Positions 25,960-35,239 of a stretch of 64,000 nt of DNA are shown one piece after another (the first letter of the stretch is position 1; each line of letters starts with the position of its first letter). Origin of the DNA: Epiperipatus broadwayi (lineage: Eukaryota; Onychophora; Udeonychophora; Euonychophora; Peripatidae); contig JAQFVV010006200.1 of NCBI GenBank assembly GCA_028023455.1, positions 6,973,506-7,037,505 on the forward strand, in the 5' to 3' direction. The translations under genes and the position numbers were made by a program. The notes beneath the pieces are model-generated. The model was not told the DNA's origin. It did not search any database and worked only from the letters and a program-made list of their open reading frames with translations.

Positions 25960-26136
25960 AAAATTTTAATATTAAAATACCAACGTTTCAATTTGATCAC
26001 ACAAGTCATCTATTTTAACATAAAAATTTTAAAATTAAAATACCAATGTTTTAATTTGATCACATCACACAAGTAATATATTTTAACATCTACTTTAACA
26101 TGGATGAACCCACAAAATGTCTTTTATATATATATA
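25960..26136 (-). repeat. PLE pseudo-LTR-like segment
   Basis: Two tandem copies of a ~65-bp unit read, on the minus strand, GACTTGTGTGATCAAATTGA, then AACGTTGGTATTTTAATATT and a T-rich run. Next to them GATGAACCCACAAAATGTC borders a TA run. The same modules recur at 50680-50785. The CGAAACGTTGG-type motif is characteristic of Penelope-like terminal repeats (family knowledge). Confidence 0.55.
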
Positions 26137-26450
26137 ATACAGAGATCGTATCAATAGCTCAAACAAGTTCTTAATTGATAAGTGCAGTAAAAGAAAATAT
26201 TTAAAATCTCTATCCGAAAACTCTTATTCTCAGACTAATTATTTTCAGGCTTATGGATCACCTCAGTGAGGAACTACAATTTTCAGACACTATATCTAAA
26301 ATATCAACTCAAAACCCAGCACTTATTTCAGTCATAATATTTAAGTAGAAACTCTGAAGTTTTTGGATATGAAAATGTTTTTTTACTCCAGCTATCTAAC
26401 TTAAATAGCTATATAGGACAGAACCACATTCAGATCTACCATATATTAAT
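26137..26450 (-). repeat. Hammerhead-bearing repeat, copy 2
   Basis: Reverse-oriented relative of the repeats at 22226 and 27041, most similar to the latter. Shared words include AGCTATCTAACTTAAATA, AAAACCCAGCACTTATTTCA and GAAAATATTTAAAATCTCTA. It lies 3' of the GIY-YIG fragment at 26867-27040 on the same strand, in keeping with a ribozyme in a PLE terminal repeat. Confidence 0.75.
26225..26273 (-). ncRNA. Degenerate hammerhead ribozyme
   Basis: The minus strand has TTCCTCA, then CTGAGGT (consensus CUGANGA with its last base changed), a GATC/GCCT stem II with one mismatch around CATAA, GAAAA, a short stem III and GTC followed by TGAGAAT, which re-pairs with TTCCTCA except at one position. 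Probably inactive. Confidence 0.55.
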
Positions 26451-26554
26451 AGTCTCAGCATAGCTAAAGCCATAAAGGTAAAATTATAATTATCAATAAA
26501 GCAAGTCATATATAACATGACATTGCTTTTATACACTTGTATTTACAAAAATGT

Positions 26555-26665
26555 AATACAGAAAGCATACCAATAGCTCAAATAAGCTCTTAATTGATAA
26601 GTGCAGTAAGAGAAAATATTTAAAATTTCTTTCTAAATTTAGTTCAGTCCCATATAGCTATTTAA
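26555..26665. repeat. Fragment of the hammerhead-bearing repeat
   Basis: The left part repeats the end seen at 26137-26215 (CCAATAGCTCAAATAAGCTC). The right part, TAGTTCAGTCCCATATAGCT, is the other end of the repeat in opposite orientation. The ribozyme core between them is missing, so this is a rearranged remnant. Confidence 0.6.
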
Positions 26666-26866
26666 GTAATAAATTATTTTTCTCTTCACTAGTAAAATTG
26701 TAATTATAAATATGCGACTTTTTTTTTCCGCATTAAATAGTGAAGCTATAATTTTAATCTAATTTATAATAGCTTTGCTAAATGCTTTCGAGATTTCATG
26801 TTTGAATCTCATACTCATAGCTTTGTAACTAACGATTGTTATGATTATGCAAATGCGTTTGAATTT

Positions 26867-27040
26867 TTAATTAGTCCATTGTTTAGAGAGAGCAAAACAT
26901 GCCTCTCTTCTATTAATGGCATTAATGTCATTTGCTATATAGAAAGCTTCTTTAACTTTTCTTTTGGCATCATTTTTTTCTGTATAAATTATTTGGGCAG
27001 AACTAGGTTCAAATACATGGCCTGTAGCTGCTTGATGGTC
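26867..27040 (-). pseudogene. PLE GIY-YIG C-terminal fragment
   Basis: A clean 57-codon frame reads DHQAATGHVFEPSSAQIIY, then continues through EKNDAKRKVKEAFYIAND to a stop at 26867-26869. It aligns residue for residue with 55740-55917, so both belong to one Penelope-like family. Its 5' boundary at 27040 abuts the inverted hammerhead-bearing repeat, which has cut off the endonuclease core. Confidence 0.82.
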
Positions 27041-27310
27041 TTATTTAAGTTAGATAGCTGGAGTAAAAGACATTTTCATATCCCAAAACTTCAAAGTTTC
27101 TAATTAAATATTATGTATGAAATAAGTGCTGGGTTTTGAGTTGATATTTTAGATCTAGTGTCTGAAAATTTTAGCTCCTCACTGAGTTGAGCCATAAGCT
27201 CGAAACCAATAGGTCTGGGGATAAGAGTTTTTCAGATAGAGATTTTAAATATTTTCTCTTACCACCCTTATAAAAGCAGGGTCATGTTATATATGACTGG
27301 CTTTATTGAT
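27041..27310 (+). repeat. Hammerhead-bearing repeat, copy 3
   Basis: It opens with TTATTTAAGTTAGATAGCTG and includes TTTAGATCTAGTGTCTGAA upstream of the ribozyme core. It ends with a ~45-bp module (CATGTTATATATGACTGGC...) that recurs in reverse at about 26497-26540. It is largely a mirror image of copy 2. Confidence 0.75.
27174..27222 (+). ncRNA. Hammerhead ribozyme, near complete, core mutated
   Basis: Stem I is TCCTCA/TGGGGA (6 pairs with one wobble). Stem II is perfect, GAGC/GCTC around CATAA. GAAAC and GTC (27213-27215) are intact, and stem III is CC/GG around AATA. The core reads CTGAGTT instead of CTGANGA, so the last two conserved bases are lost and activity is unlikely. The architecture is otherwise exact. 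Confidence 0.7.
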
Positions 27311-28960
27311 AATATTATATATATTTTGGAAAGAATACAGACATCAAACTTAATTTATTATACATATGATTTAGTGATATGTAAGTTTGATAATAAACTT
27401 ACAAGAATGAAACTACAAATAAATGTTGGGAGAGATAAAGCTCTGATTAGCAAACAATTGAGTATGGAAATAGATGTGAACAAATTAATGAAAATGATAT
27501 ATCAACAGTTGAAACAAATGAAGGAGGGGGGAATAAAAAATTAAATCAAATGAAGAAAGAAAATAACCAACAGTTGAATAAAATGGAGAAGATAGAATGG
27601 TTTAAAAACATGACCAGTATACCTAAAATAGATAAAATAATAAAACAAAGAAACAATAATAGAAATAAAATAGCTCAGAATAATGGACACTTAAAATTCT
27701 GATTATCTTTGAAAAAAACTATATTGATGGAAACTTAAGGAAAAGCTAAAATAGATTAAAAAGGCTGAGAATCTAGTTGAAAATGCTCATTTGGAGTGTC
27801 CACAAAAACTCCAATCACTGAAAATGAAATTTTAGTGTTTAAAGAGAAAATATAAACTAATATAAGATGAGGTCATTTTCACAGAAAAAGAGTTAAAATT
27901 AGATATAGAAGGAATCAAAAATGATTAGGGAGTTTTAAGCAGAGAGAACAAAATACTAGTCATGAGACACTTCTCTATAGCAAATGATACAGAGAGAATT
28001 GGATAAAGTAAAAGTTAATTCAATAGGAAATGATAAATTAAGAGTTAAATGATTATGTAAAACAATTTGTTACTTAGCAAAATGCAGGGTGCATTTGAGA
28101 TTTTTCTGATACAACATAAATGATCTTATAGAGAAGAATTTCTAATTATGAAAATCACTATAATAAGAAGGGATTGAAGGCATTTGTGGAAATTTACAAA
28201 AAGTTCAAATAAATAAGGAGAAATAATTGGAAATCGAAGAAATGCAGGAAGAAATTATAGACATAATGACTTAACAGTCAATCAATAACATTTGAAAGAC
28301 AAAATGAAAAATTCATCATTAAATGGAAAGTCAGACAAAAACAGAATTATCTGAAGATAGAAAAAAAATCAGCTTCACATAAATTTAAAAAGCTTTAATA
28401 GAAGCCCCATTTTTGGAGATACTTGATATGGTCAACATATAAAGAAATCATCAATCCAACTTAGTGTGTCAGAAAGGAAGTATATTTATTTTTTGTTTAA
28501 TAAAAACAAATTGAGAATAAATGAATTTGATTTTTGGTAGGAAAGTTCTATAGAATACCCCAGAAGACTAAATCTCTAATTATTCTCTTGCTACAAAATG
28601 CCAGATCAAGAGAAGATAACCATAATCAGTAACAATCTAACTGCTACTGCTAAAGATTATGCAAGTCTTTGTTTGACAAATCAAATTCTTATCAAAAATA
28701 TTAAATCATGACCCCAAAACATTTTGAAGAAAGATAAAATTGTATTTACTATTAAAGGTCTCATGGGAGGTAGTGGCTTGGTTAAATGGAGACTCCAACA
28801 CAAGTGTTCCATTGACAGGTCTCACGTCTAAGGCACTAATTGTAATCTTGACAAAAGTGCATATCTTAAAGATTGTGATGCATAATCTGTCACAATGGGT
28901 TCAGAAGTTATGATAACCACAGCCAAATCTTCTATCAAAGCAGCAGCCAATAAGTATTGA
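27311..28960 (+). pseudogene. A-rich coding-derived relic, possibly retroelement ORF1/gag
   Basis: The plus strand is strongly A-rich. Broken frames give Lys/Asn/Gln-rich helical stretches (MKLQINVGRDKALISKQLSM near 27410; NNQQLNKMEKIEWFKNM near 27570) and, near 28600, KMPDQEKITIISNNLTATAK. This composition is common in LINE ORF1 or gag-type proteins. Many stops and frameshifts are present and no zinc knuckle or RT motif is visible, so assignment is tentative. Confidence 0.35.
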
Positions 28961-30395
28961 TAATATACAACCAGATCCAATGAAAGGAAGCAATAGACTT
29001 ATAGGGAATTATTTTATCACCAAGGGTCTGAAAAGAGGTACAATAATTTTGAGACAGATAATAAAGTTAACTCACTTGATTTTTCTAATGATGGACGAAT
29101 TATAAAAATACTTAAGCTTATGATAAATAATTTATTTAAAAACCAGTTAATATATAAACATAGAATAGTTATAATAGATTTGTTTATACTCATAAATTAT
29201 CATAATACATAAGAAATGCTTGGAACCTAATTAAAATTTCAAGGTTTTTTAGTTTTATTTTTTACTTTAAAAATTGAAATGATCATGAGATAATTTAACA
29301 TGTACATACATATTATATTTCATCATACACGCACACAAGAACAACTTCAGAATTAAAAAAAATGAAGAAATATGCCTAATAATTTACAAAATATAGTTAA
29401 TCAAAGATGAGTGTTTAACTTGTCAGCTTTAGTCAAGAAAACTGAAGACAATTTGATATTTGCATATATAACTGGCAACAAATACCATAAGTTGGATAAA
29501 TATTCAAAGGACACATACATAAAGATACATAGAAAACACATTCAAAATTTAGTAATGTGCTTGAGTCAATTGTTTATTAAATACATTATATCATTAAACA
29601 TTAAAATAATTCAATGATTTATATTAAATAAAATATTTAGATGGGCAATAGAATATATATTCGACATTTATCTTACGATATTTAACAATGGAAAAAAAAT
29701 TGAGAAAAATTTAGGGGACAATTATAGATTATTAATATTTAAAAAAATGGAGGAGATTAAATGGCATTTGCTTTAAAAATACATTTTGAAAACTATGATT
29801 TCGATCGAGAAATTCAATAAAAATCTGCGCTTTAGCTTAAAGTAATAAGATCATATAATTTCAAAAGATTGAAATAAACAGGCAAAATCTGTTTTAATTT
29901 AAAATTTTAATAAAAGATTATATTTAAACGATGAGGAATTCGCACTGAAAAGTTTAATCCAACCATTTTTCAAGTATTTCAAAATAAATACGAATGCCAA
30001 CGAAATGCTAGCTGTAGCTGACTGAATATAAATTCCCATTTATCTTGGATGTAAATTGAAATACAATCCTTTATTGCTGACAAATAAACTGAAAGAATAT
30101 GGAAAACAATAATCACCATCAATTGTAGAGTGCCTAAATAAATATATTTATAAAGAATGACAAAAGTTGAAATATTGACCTATTAAAAGTGTGCACACAT
30201 ACTAGGTATTATCATTATAATATGCTTTAAATTATATTTTAACATTGGAATGACCAACTTTTCAATGACTATTAATATCAGTGCGTCAACCAATTTGTTA
30301 GATTGCTTAGCAAAACTTCTGTTACTCAGTTTTTATAGAAAATAAAAATATAATATTTGTTATATATATACACACACATATATATAAGTAAATAT
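28961..30395. other. AT-rich stretch, nothing recognised
   Basis: A TA/CA microsatellite lies near 30361-30387. No coding signal. Confidence 0.5.
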
Positions 30396-30397
30396 AT

Positions 30398-31095
30398 AAA
30401 AGCAGTTCAAAATTAAACAATATAGCAATAACAATCAACAATCGCAATCTGTTGCCAAGGCTACCCCCTTTTAACATCCCCACCATTATCTATGTTTATT
30501 TAGACACTAAAGATTGCCACTTTAGAATGAGATTATTAATTCAAAGAAGTTTTAAATAAACCTAACTAAACAGGCAAATATAATCTATTGTGAAAAAAAA
30601 ACTAACAAATAGACAATTATTACTTTCAAACTGTACTGCAACTATGTTTTATTTACATAGTAAAGCTATTAATGCTCAAGGCTATATAAGTTATTAATGT
30701 AAATACATGGAAACAGTTCAGATCTGATCAATATCAATAATAATTAGCAATCTCAATCTGTTGTCAAAACAGTCTTCTTTTATCAATTAAGGTGGATAGC
30801 CACTTTTATCTATAGTCTAGTATATTTTTGGAGACACTAAAGATTGCAACTTGACTAAAGAGAATGGGATTATTAATTTAAAAAGTTTAAATAAACTCCA
30901 TTAAACAGGTAAATACAACCTATTCTGAAAACAGACTAACAAATAGACAATTAAAACTTTCAAACTGCAGTGAGTGCTAATAGCTAGAGGGGTTTGTAAA
31001 TGTAAATACATGAAAGAAATTCACACCTAAACAATGTCAATATCAATAACAATCATCAATCTCAAATTGTTGTCAAGGCAATCTCATTTTAACAA
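30398..31095. repeat. Tandem repeat, ~308-bp unit, just over two copies
   Basis: Anchor words repeat at a ~308-bp period: CAATCTGTTGCCAAGGCTAC near 30447, CAATCTGTTGTCAAAACAG near 30756, CAAATTGTTGTCAAGGCAAT near 31063. GACACTAAAGATTGC and CTAACAAATAGACAATTA recur within each full unit. Copies differ by many substitutions. Confidence 0.85.
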
Positions 31096-31212
31096 TATAT
31101 ATTGTAACAGAGTAAATATGTGTGTATGCTATCCTCTGTTATAGCCCCAATGATTTGGGTGATATTTGTAACAGATAAGATATGAAAGAGCCATGATAGA
31201 ATGATCCTGTTT

Positions 31213-31496
31213 AGTTATAAACAGTGAGGATTGCCAATTCCTCTACAAGCTTTATGATAAATGCTTAGCCAGAGCCAGCACTTAAAATATCTCTGTCAGG
31301 AACCCCTCCCCAAATCCCTGACCATGGTTTCGTGCTTTGGCACTCCTCAGAGAGGTGTCAGGGTAGGTTCAGACACTAGATCTATGGTCAGGGGTTTGGG
31401 GAGGGGTTCCTGACAGAGATATTTTAAGTGCTGGCTCTGGCTAAGCATTTATCATAAAGCTTGTAGAGGAATTGGCAATCCTCACTGTTTATAACT
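31213..31496. repeat. Near-perfect inverted repeat, 113-bp arms, ribozyme in loop
   Basis: 31213-31325 and 31384-31496 are reverse complements with a single mismatch in 113 bases, around a 58-bp loop. It is GC-richer than its surroundings (GGAACCCCTCCCCAAA). The near-identity implies a recent or conversion-maintained structure. No target duplication is seen outside the arms. The loop carries the catalytic core of the hammerhead at 31314-31356. Confidence 0.95.
31314..31356 (-). ncRNA. Consensus hammerhead ribozyme core
   Basis: Read on the minus strand: stem I ACCTCT, core CTGAGGA (fits CUGANGA; 31344-31350), stem II GTGC/GCAC around CAAA (4 perfect pairs), GAAAC (31327-31331), stem III CC/GG around AT, cleavage triplet GTC (31320-31322), and stem I return AGGGAT (4 pairs adjacent to the core with one wobble, then a mismatch). 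All invariant core positions are present, so self-cleavage is plausible if it is transcribed leftward. The tiny stem III is typical of hammerheads in Penelope-like elements and related retroposons (family knowledge). Confidence 0.82.
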
Positions 31497-31499
31497 TAC

Positions 31500-32285
31500 A
31501 AGCTTAAGAGATAGGGTCATGTGATCTATGAATTGATCTATGACTTTTATTTTGACTGTTTAGTTATGTCTTGCAAACCATGGTACCATTTGTAACATTG
31601 AAATGTACAATGGGAAATAATAACTGTAATACAGCCTGAATAAAAATATAGCCCAGTTGTTGGTCACCCTAAGTAGCAGAATAAATATGAGCCCTAAAAT
31701 TGGATATCATTTGTAATTGAATAAAATATAAATTAAAGAAAAATGATTCTAATTTTATTATGCCTGTAAATAATACTATCCTTCATAAAAGAATAAATAT
31801 AATATACTAAGCTAAACAAATGCTATTCAATAAATACTCATTCAATATTTAAAATAAACTTGTATCTAATTACATATTTGACTGTTAACTATACTAAAAC
31901 AAAACTGTGATGACAATCTTTATTATAGCATCATGAGTTCAAATAGCATTTTGAATAAATAGAAATTATCATTTCAATTACCCTAAATATAAACCTTACT
32001 TAAAATAAATTAAACTAAAGCAATTAAATCATATATTATTATCTCAAAACCATGATATATGCTTAAGATAGATTTCACTTATAATAGTATAAAACTAATA
32101 ATAAATCATTAAATAACTAAGTTTTAATATAACTAACTAATCAAACATTGTTTGTAATAATATAAACTTATACTAAAATTTAACATTGTTTATATCTAAA
32201 TAAAATAATCCATGAATGATTGAGATGACAACTTTAATATGTTCTATAAATTTACAATATCTATAATATTTATATAAATATATGA
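31500..32285. other. AT-rich stretch, nothing recognised
   Basis: No ORF content or repeat boundary is recognised. Confidence 0.5.
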
Positions 32286-32289
32286 CCCA

Positions 32290-33345
32290 ATAGATAATTT
32301 TAAATCCCAATTAAAATTCTGGGCAATTTGGAAGATATTATAGATATAGGAAGTACTTGTTCTTTATTACTATATAATTCTTGATAGAGATCTTCTACCA
32401 TTTCATGATGTCAACTCTCTTTTTAGTAATAATTCCATCATTTTTTCTTATTGCAGATATAAATTTCCTAGAAATACCAAAATGTTGCTTTATACTCTTG
32501 GGACTTTTATTCTCTTCTACAGCTTTCCTTGCTAGTTCACAGTTATACTTTCTTATATCATTTTCAACTCTTTTCTGCACCATTTTACAAAATTCAAAAT
32601 ATTCAATCCTTTTTAATGCATCATTTTTGTATATTTTCATATTCCTTTTTTTCTTCATAAATTCTTTAGTCTCAGTAGAAATTTTATTGGTCAATTGCTG
32701 CTTCTTTCTACCAGCTATTTTTGTTGCAGTTTTTAAAAGTGTATCAGTTATTTTCATATTAATTTAATTCAAATCTTAATCATGTTCAAAATCTAATACT
32801 TGAAACCGATTTATAAGTTCTAATTTAAATTCATTAGAATGTTTCTGAAGATTAGGAATATCAACTGTAAATATTGTTTTTCTTAATAATTTTTGTCTCT
32901 ATAGTTTTGCATTAACATAATATCTTACATCTTATGAATCGATGATCACTTCCTGTGTTAACTTTATTAAGAACATTACAATCTTGAAATATGTATTTTC
33001 TGTTAGTAAAAATATAATTCAATATTTTGCTGAACCTTCATTTGGATGCTTCCATGTCCATTTCCTTTTAATATTTTTCTCAAAAAAAGAATTCATAATA
33101 TAAAATTTTTCTTTTTCTGCAAACTCAACAAATCTATGTTTTCTCTCATTTCTATTACCATAACCAAATTTACTTATATCACTTTCATCTTTCAATTTTT
33201 ACCAATTCTGGCATTAAAGTCTCCCATAGCAATATTAAAATATTGTTTACTGTATCAAAATCTTTATGTACATCCATATAAAAATATTCTACTACCTCAT
33301 CACTATGAGAACTTTTGGGGGCATAAACCTGAACTCTGTTATATT
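32290..33345 (-). pseudogene. RTE-type LINE relic: endonuclease and linker
   Basis: Reading leftward from 33345: VQVYAPKSSHSDEVVEYFY, then in another frame AMGDFNARIGK (the catalytic GDFN motif), GNRNERKHRFVEFAEKEKF, RKWTWKHPNEG, YIFTNRKYIFQDC (the preceding catalytic Asp is replaced) and VNTGSDHRFIR. This is the order of the AP-like endonuclease of RTE-clade LINEs. The 120-codon ORF at 32395-32757 (IEYFEFCKMVQKRVENDIRK, ENKSPKSIKQHFG) is the linker before the RT. The RT itself is absent and the 5' part of the endonuclease is truncated. At least two frameshifts and several stops make it non-functional. Confidence 0.83.
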
Positions 33346-33349
33346 TAAA

Positions 33350-33930
33350 TATGTGAATAGATTACTATTCATCCGAAAATTATATTCTATTTATCAACAA
33401 ATACGATACATTTTAAATGAAGAAAATCAAAAAAATATATAGCAATGATAAATATAAGCAAATAATCTGAATACTAGTTTTTAAATAAAATATTTTCAGA
33501 ATAACATCATAGTTCTGATGTCTATATCAAACCACAATCTAATAGTATGTCATTGTTCCAAAAAACATATAAATATTCAAGCACATTTTGTTGGATCCAA
33601 TATTTTGTAAATATATACAGATTATCCTTTCAAATAATTAATATTGGTTTCCATGACATTAATAGCCCACAAGCACTAATTTGTATCCATGATGTTATGG
33701 AGAAATATTCTTTTATGATCAAATACTTATTCCAAAATATTATGAATGAATAGATGCTAGCTTTATCCAGAACAATATAATGGAAAATTAAATCAATTCA
33801 TATCTTAGATAAAAATGATTAATCAGTCTAATAAAATTACACTGGCAAATGAATATAATTTTTATACATATTCTGATATTGCTAATATAGATAACATATC
33901 ACAATAAAACATTTTTGATTACTTTTCATG
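33350..33930. other. AT-rich stretch, nothing recognised
   Basis: No RTE sequence could be followed past 33345. Confidence 0.4.
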
Positions 33931-33931
33931 T

Positions 33932-34077
33932 TTATAATAAATTGCCATTCCTCATAAATCTTAGATAAGCTACCCAGTTCATAGGCAGATAACATTGCTT
34001 TTCACCTCTGCAGTTTGAGTATAAAAAACTATAGTAACTTTCCAAGTTATCTCTGGTCAATTCTAAGCAGTATCTCT
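33932..34077 (-). CDS. Candidate coding exon, unknown protein
   Basis: A tract ending CAATTTCTGTCAG precedes an open frame ERYCLELTRDNLESYYSFLY, then SNCRGEKQCYLPMNWVAYL, ending at a TAA at 33932-33934. Residue use (Cys, Trp, Tyr, Arg) is richer than random AT-rich translation. The spacing C...Y.S.LY followed by a G....YL..N pattern is loosely like the core of fibroblast growth factors, but the family's signature residues are not met, so this is only a hint. An alternative internal donor (GCAGAG/GTGAAA) exists. No AATAAA is seen close behind the stop. Confidence 0.33.
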
Positions 34078-34569
34078 CTGACAGAAATTGTATTATGCAA
34101 CAAATAAAAATAAATATTTTTAGAATTATTATATGCAAGAAAAATTTACATTTCATAATACAAATGCTATTTTTCATTCTAACATAAATTAAACAATCTA
34201 CACCACATATAATATCATACAAATAAAAAAGACAAATACATTTAAAATATGAAACATTTATATTGTTTATAATTTATATTGTGAATGCAGTAATGAAAGA
34301 GGAACATATTGTAACAAAGAATAATAATTTTATTCAAACTATATGTTTGATTTTTCACATATTGTAAAATGAATAAAGTCAATCCACAAACTTACACAAT
34401 ACATTTAATAAGAAACAATTTTATATTAATATTATTGTCATCATAGTAACACTACTCAATGCTTCATAAGTTAACATATCTATCATCAAAATTAAACAAG
34501 AAAAAAAAATATGAGTGACATTTTACCACATACTGAAACTCATTTCAATTTTTAGTAGATACAATATAT

Positions 34570-35074
34570 ATATAAACAAAGGGAGAAAATTACTTACCTC
34601 TCAAGTTATGAATTAAAAGCACCCTAAATGTTGAACAAGAAATCAATAATAGAAAGAATTTACTTATTCTTGGAGCTTTGATATTTATAGGCATACCTTT
34701 GCCAGCACTCTTGATAATTAAGAATGAAATTAATTTGTTATTCAGAAAATGGCACTTATTAGTTATTAAAATAATCAATTATATAAAGCTGAAGACAGAA
34801 TCAATCTTTTAACACATTAATTATAATAAATAAAAAAAAGATTTAATATATAAACATTAAATTAAACATCACTCAAAATATATGCAAGCAAAGGGAGTAA
34901 ATAACCCTTCTTCAGTTTATGAATTTAAATTGCTTTAAATGTTGAATAAATAATCATGAATAAAATGAATCCAGTTATTCTTGAAGCTCTGATGTTTATA
35001 AGCATACCATTGTCAACATTGTTGGTAGTTTGTTCCCTTTGATAACATAGATACTGAGTGATGTTTAATTTAAA
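34570..35074. repeat. Local duplication (two ~165-bp copies), second with inverted ends
   Basis: Bases ~34573-34735 and ~34885-35043 are diverged direct copies (shared CAAAGGGAG, AAATGTTGAA, TTATTCTTG, AGCTYTGATRTTTATA, GCATACC). The second is bracketed by TTAAATTAAACATCACTCA at 34857-34875 and its complement near 35054-35072. On the minus strand the first copy has a textbook donor GAGAG/GTAAGT (34595-34606 area) after a short frame. It may be two copies of a MITE, or a duplicated small exon. Confidence 0.55.
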
Positions 35075-35094
35075 TTTTATATATGTATATTATT

Positions 35095-35185
35095 AAAATC
35101 AGCCAACACTTAGACAATCCCAATGTCAATAATAATCAACAATTTCAACTTGTTGTCAAGGCTACCTCCTTTTAACAATAAAAAG
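35095..35185. repeat. Dispersed copy of the 308-bp repeat core
   Basis: AATGTCAATAATAATCAACA, followed by ACTTGTTGTCAAGGCTACCT, matches the anchor region of the tandem repeat at 30398-31095. Confidence 0.7.
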
Positions 35186-35239
35186 GATACTGTGACCTTT
35201 GACTTTTCCAAGAAGGCTAGTGTTTTATTATTTCTAGTA

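Noticed and set aside
26798-27103. 101-codon plus-strand ORF
   Set aside because: It is the antisense shadow of the PLE GIY-YIG fragment on the minus strand.
32381-32767. 128-codon plus-strand ORF, hydrophobic
   Set aside because: Antisense shadow of the RTE linker ORF; the apparent membrane segments come from reading Lys/Glu-rich codons backwards.
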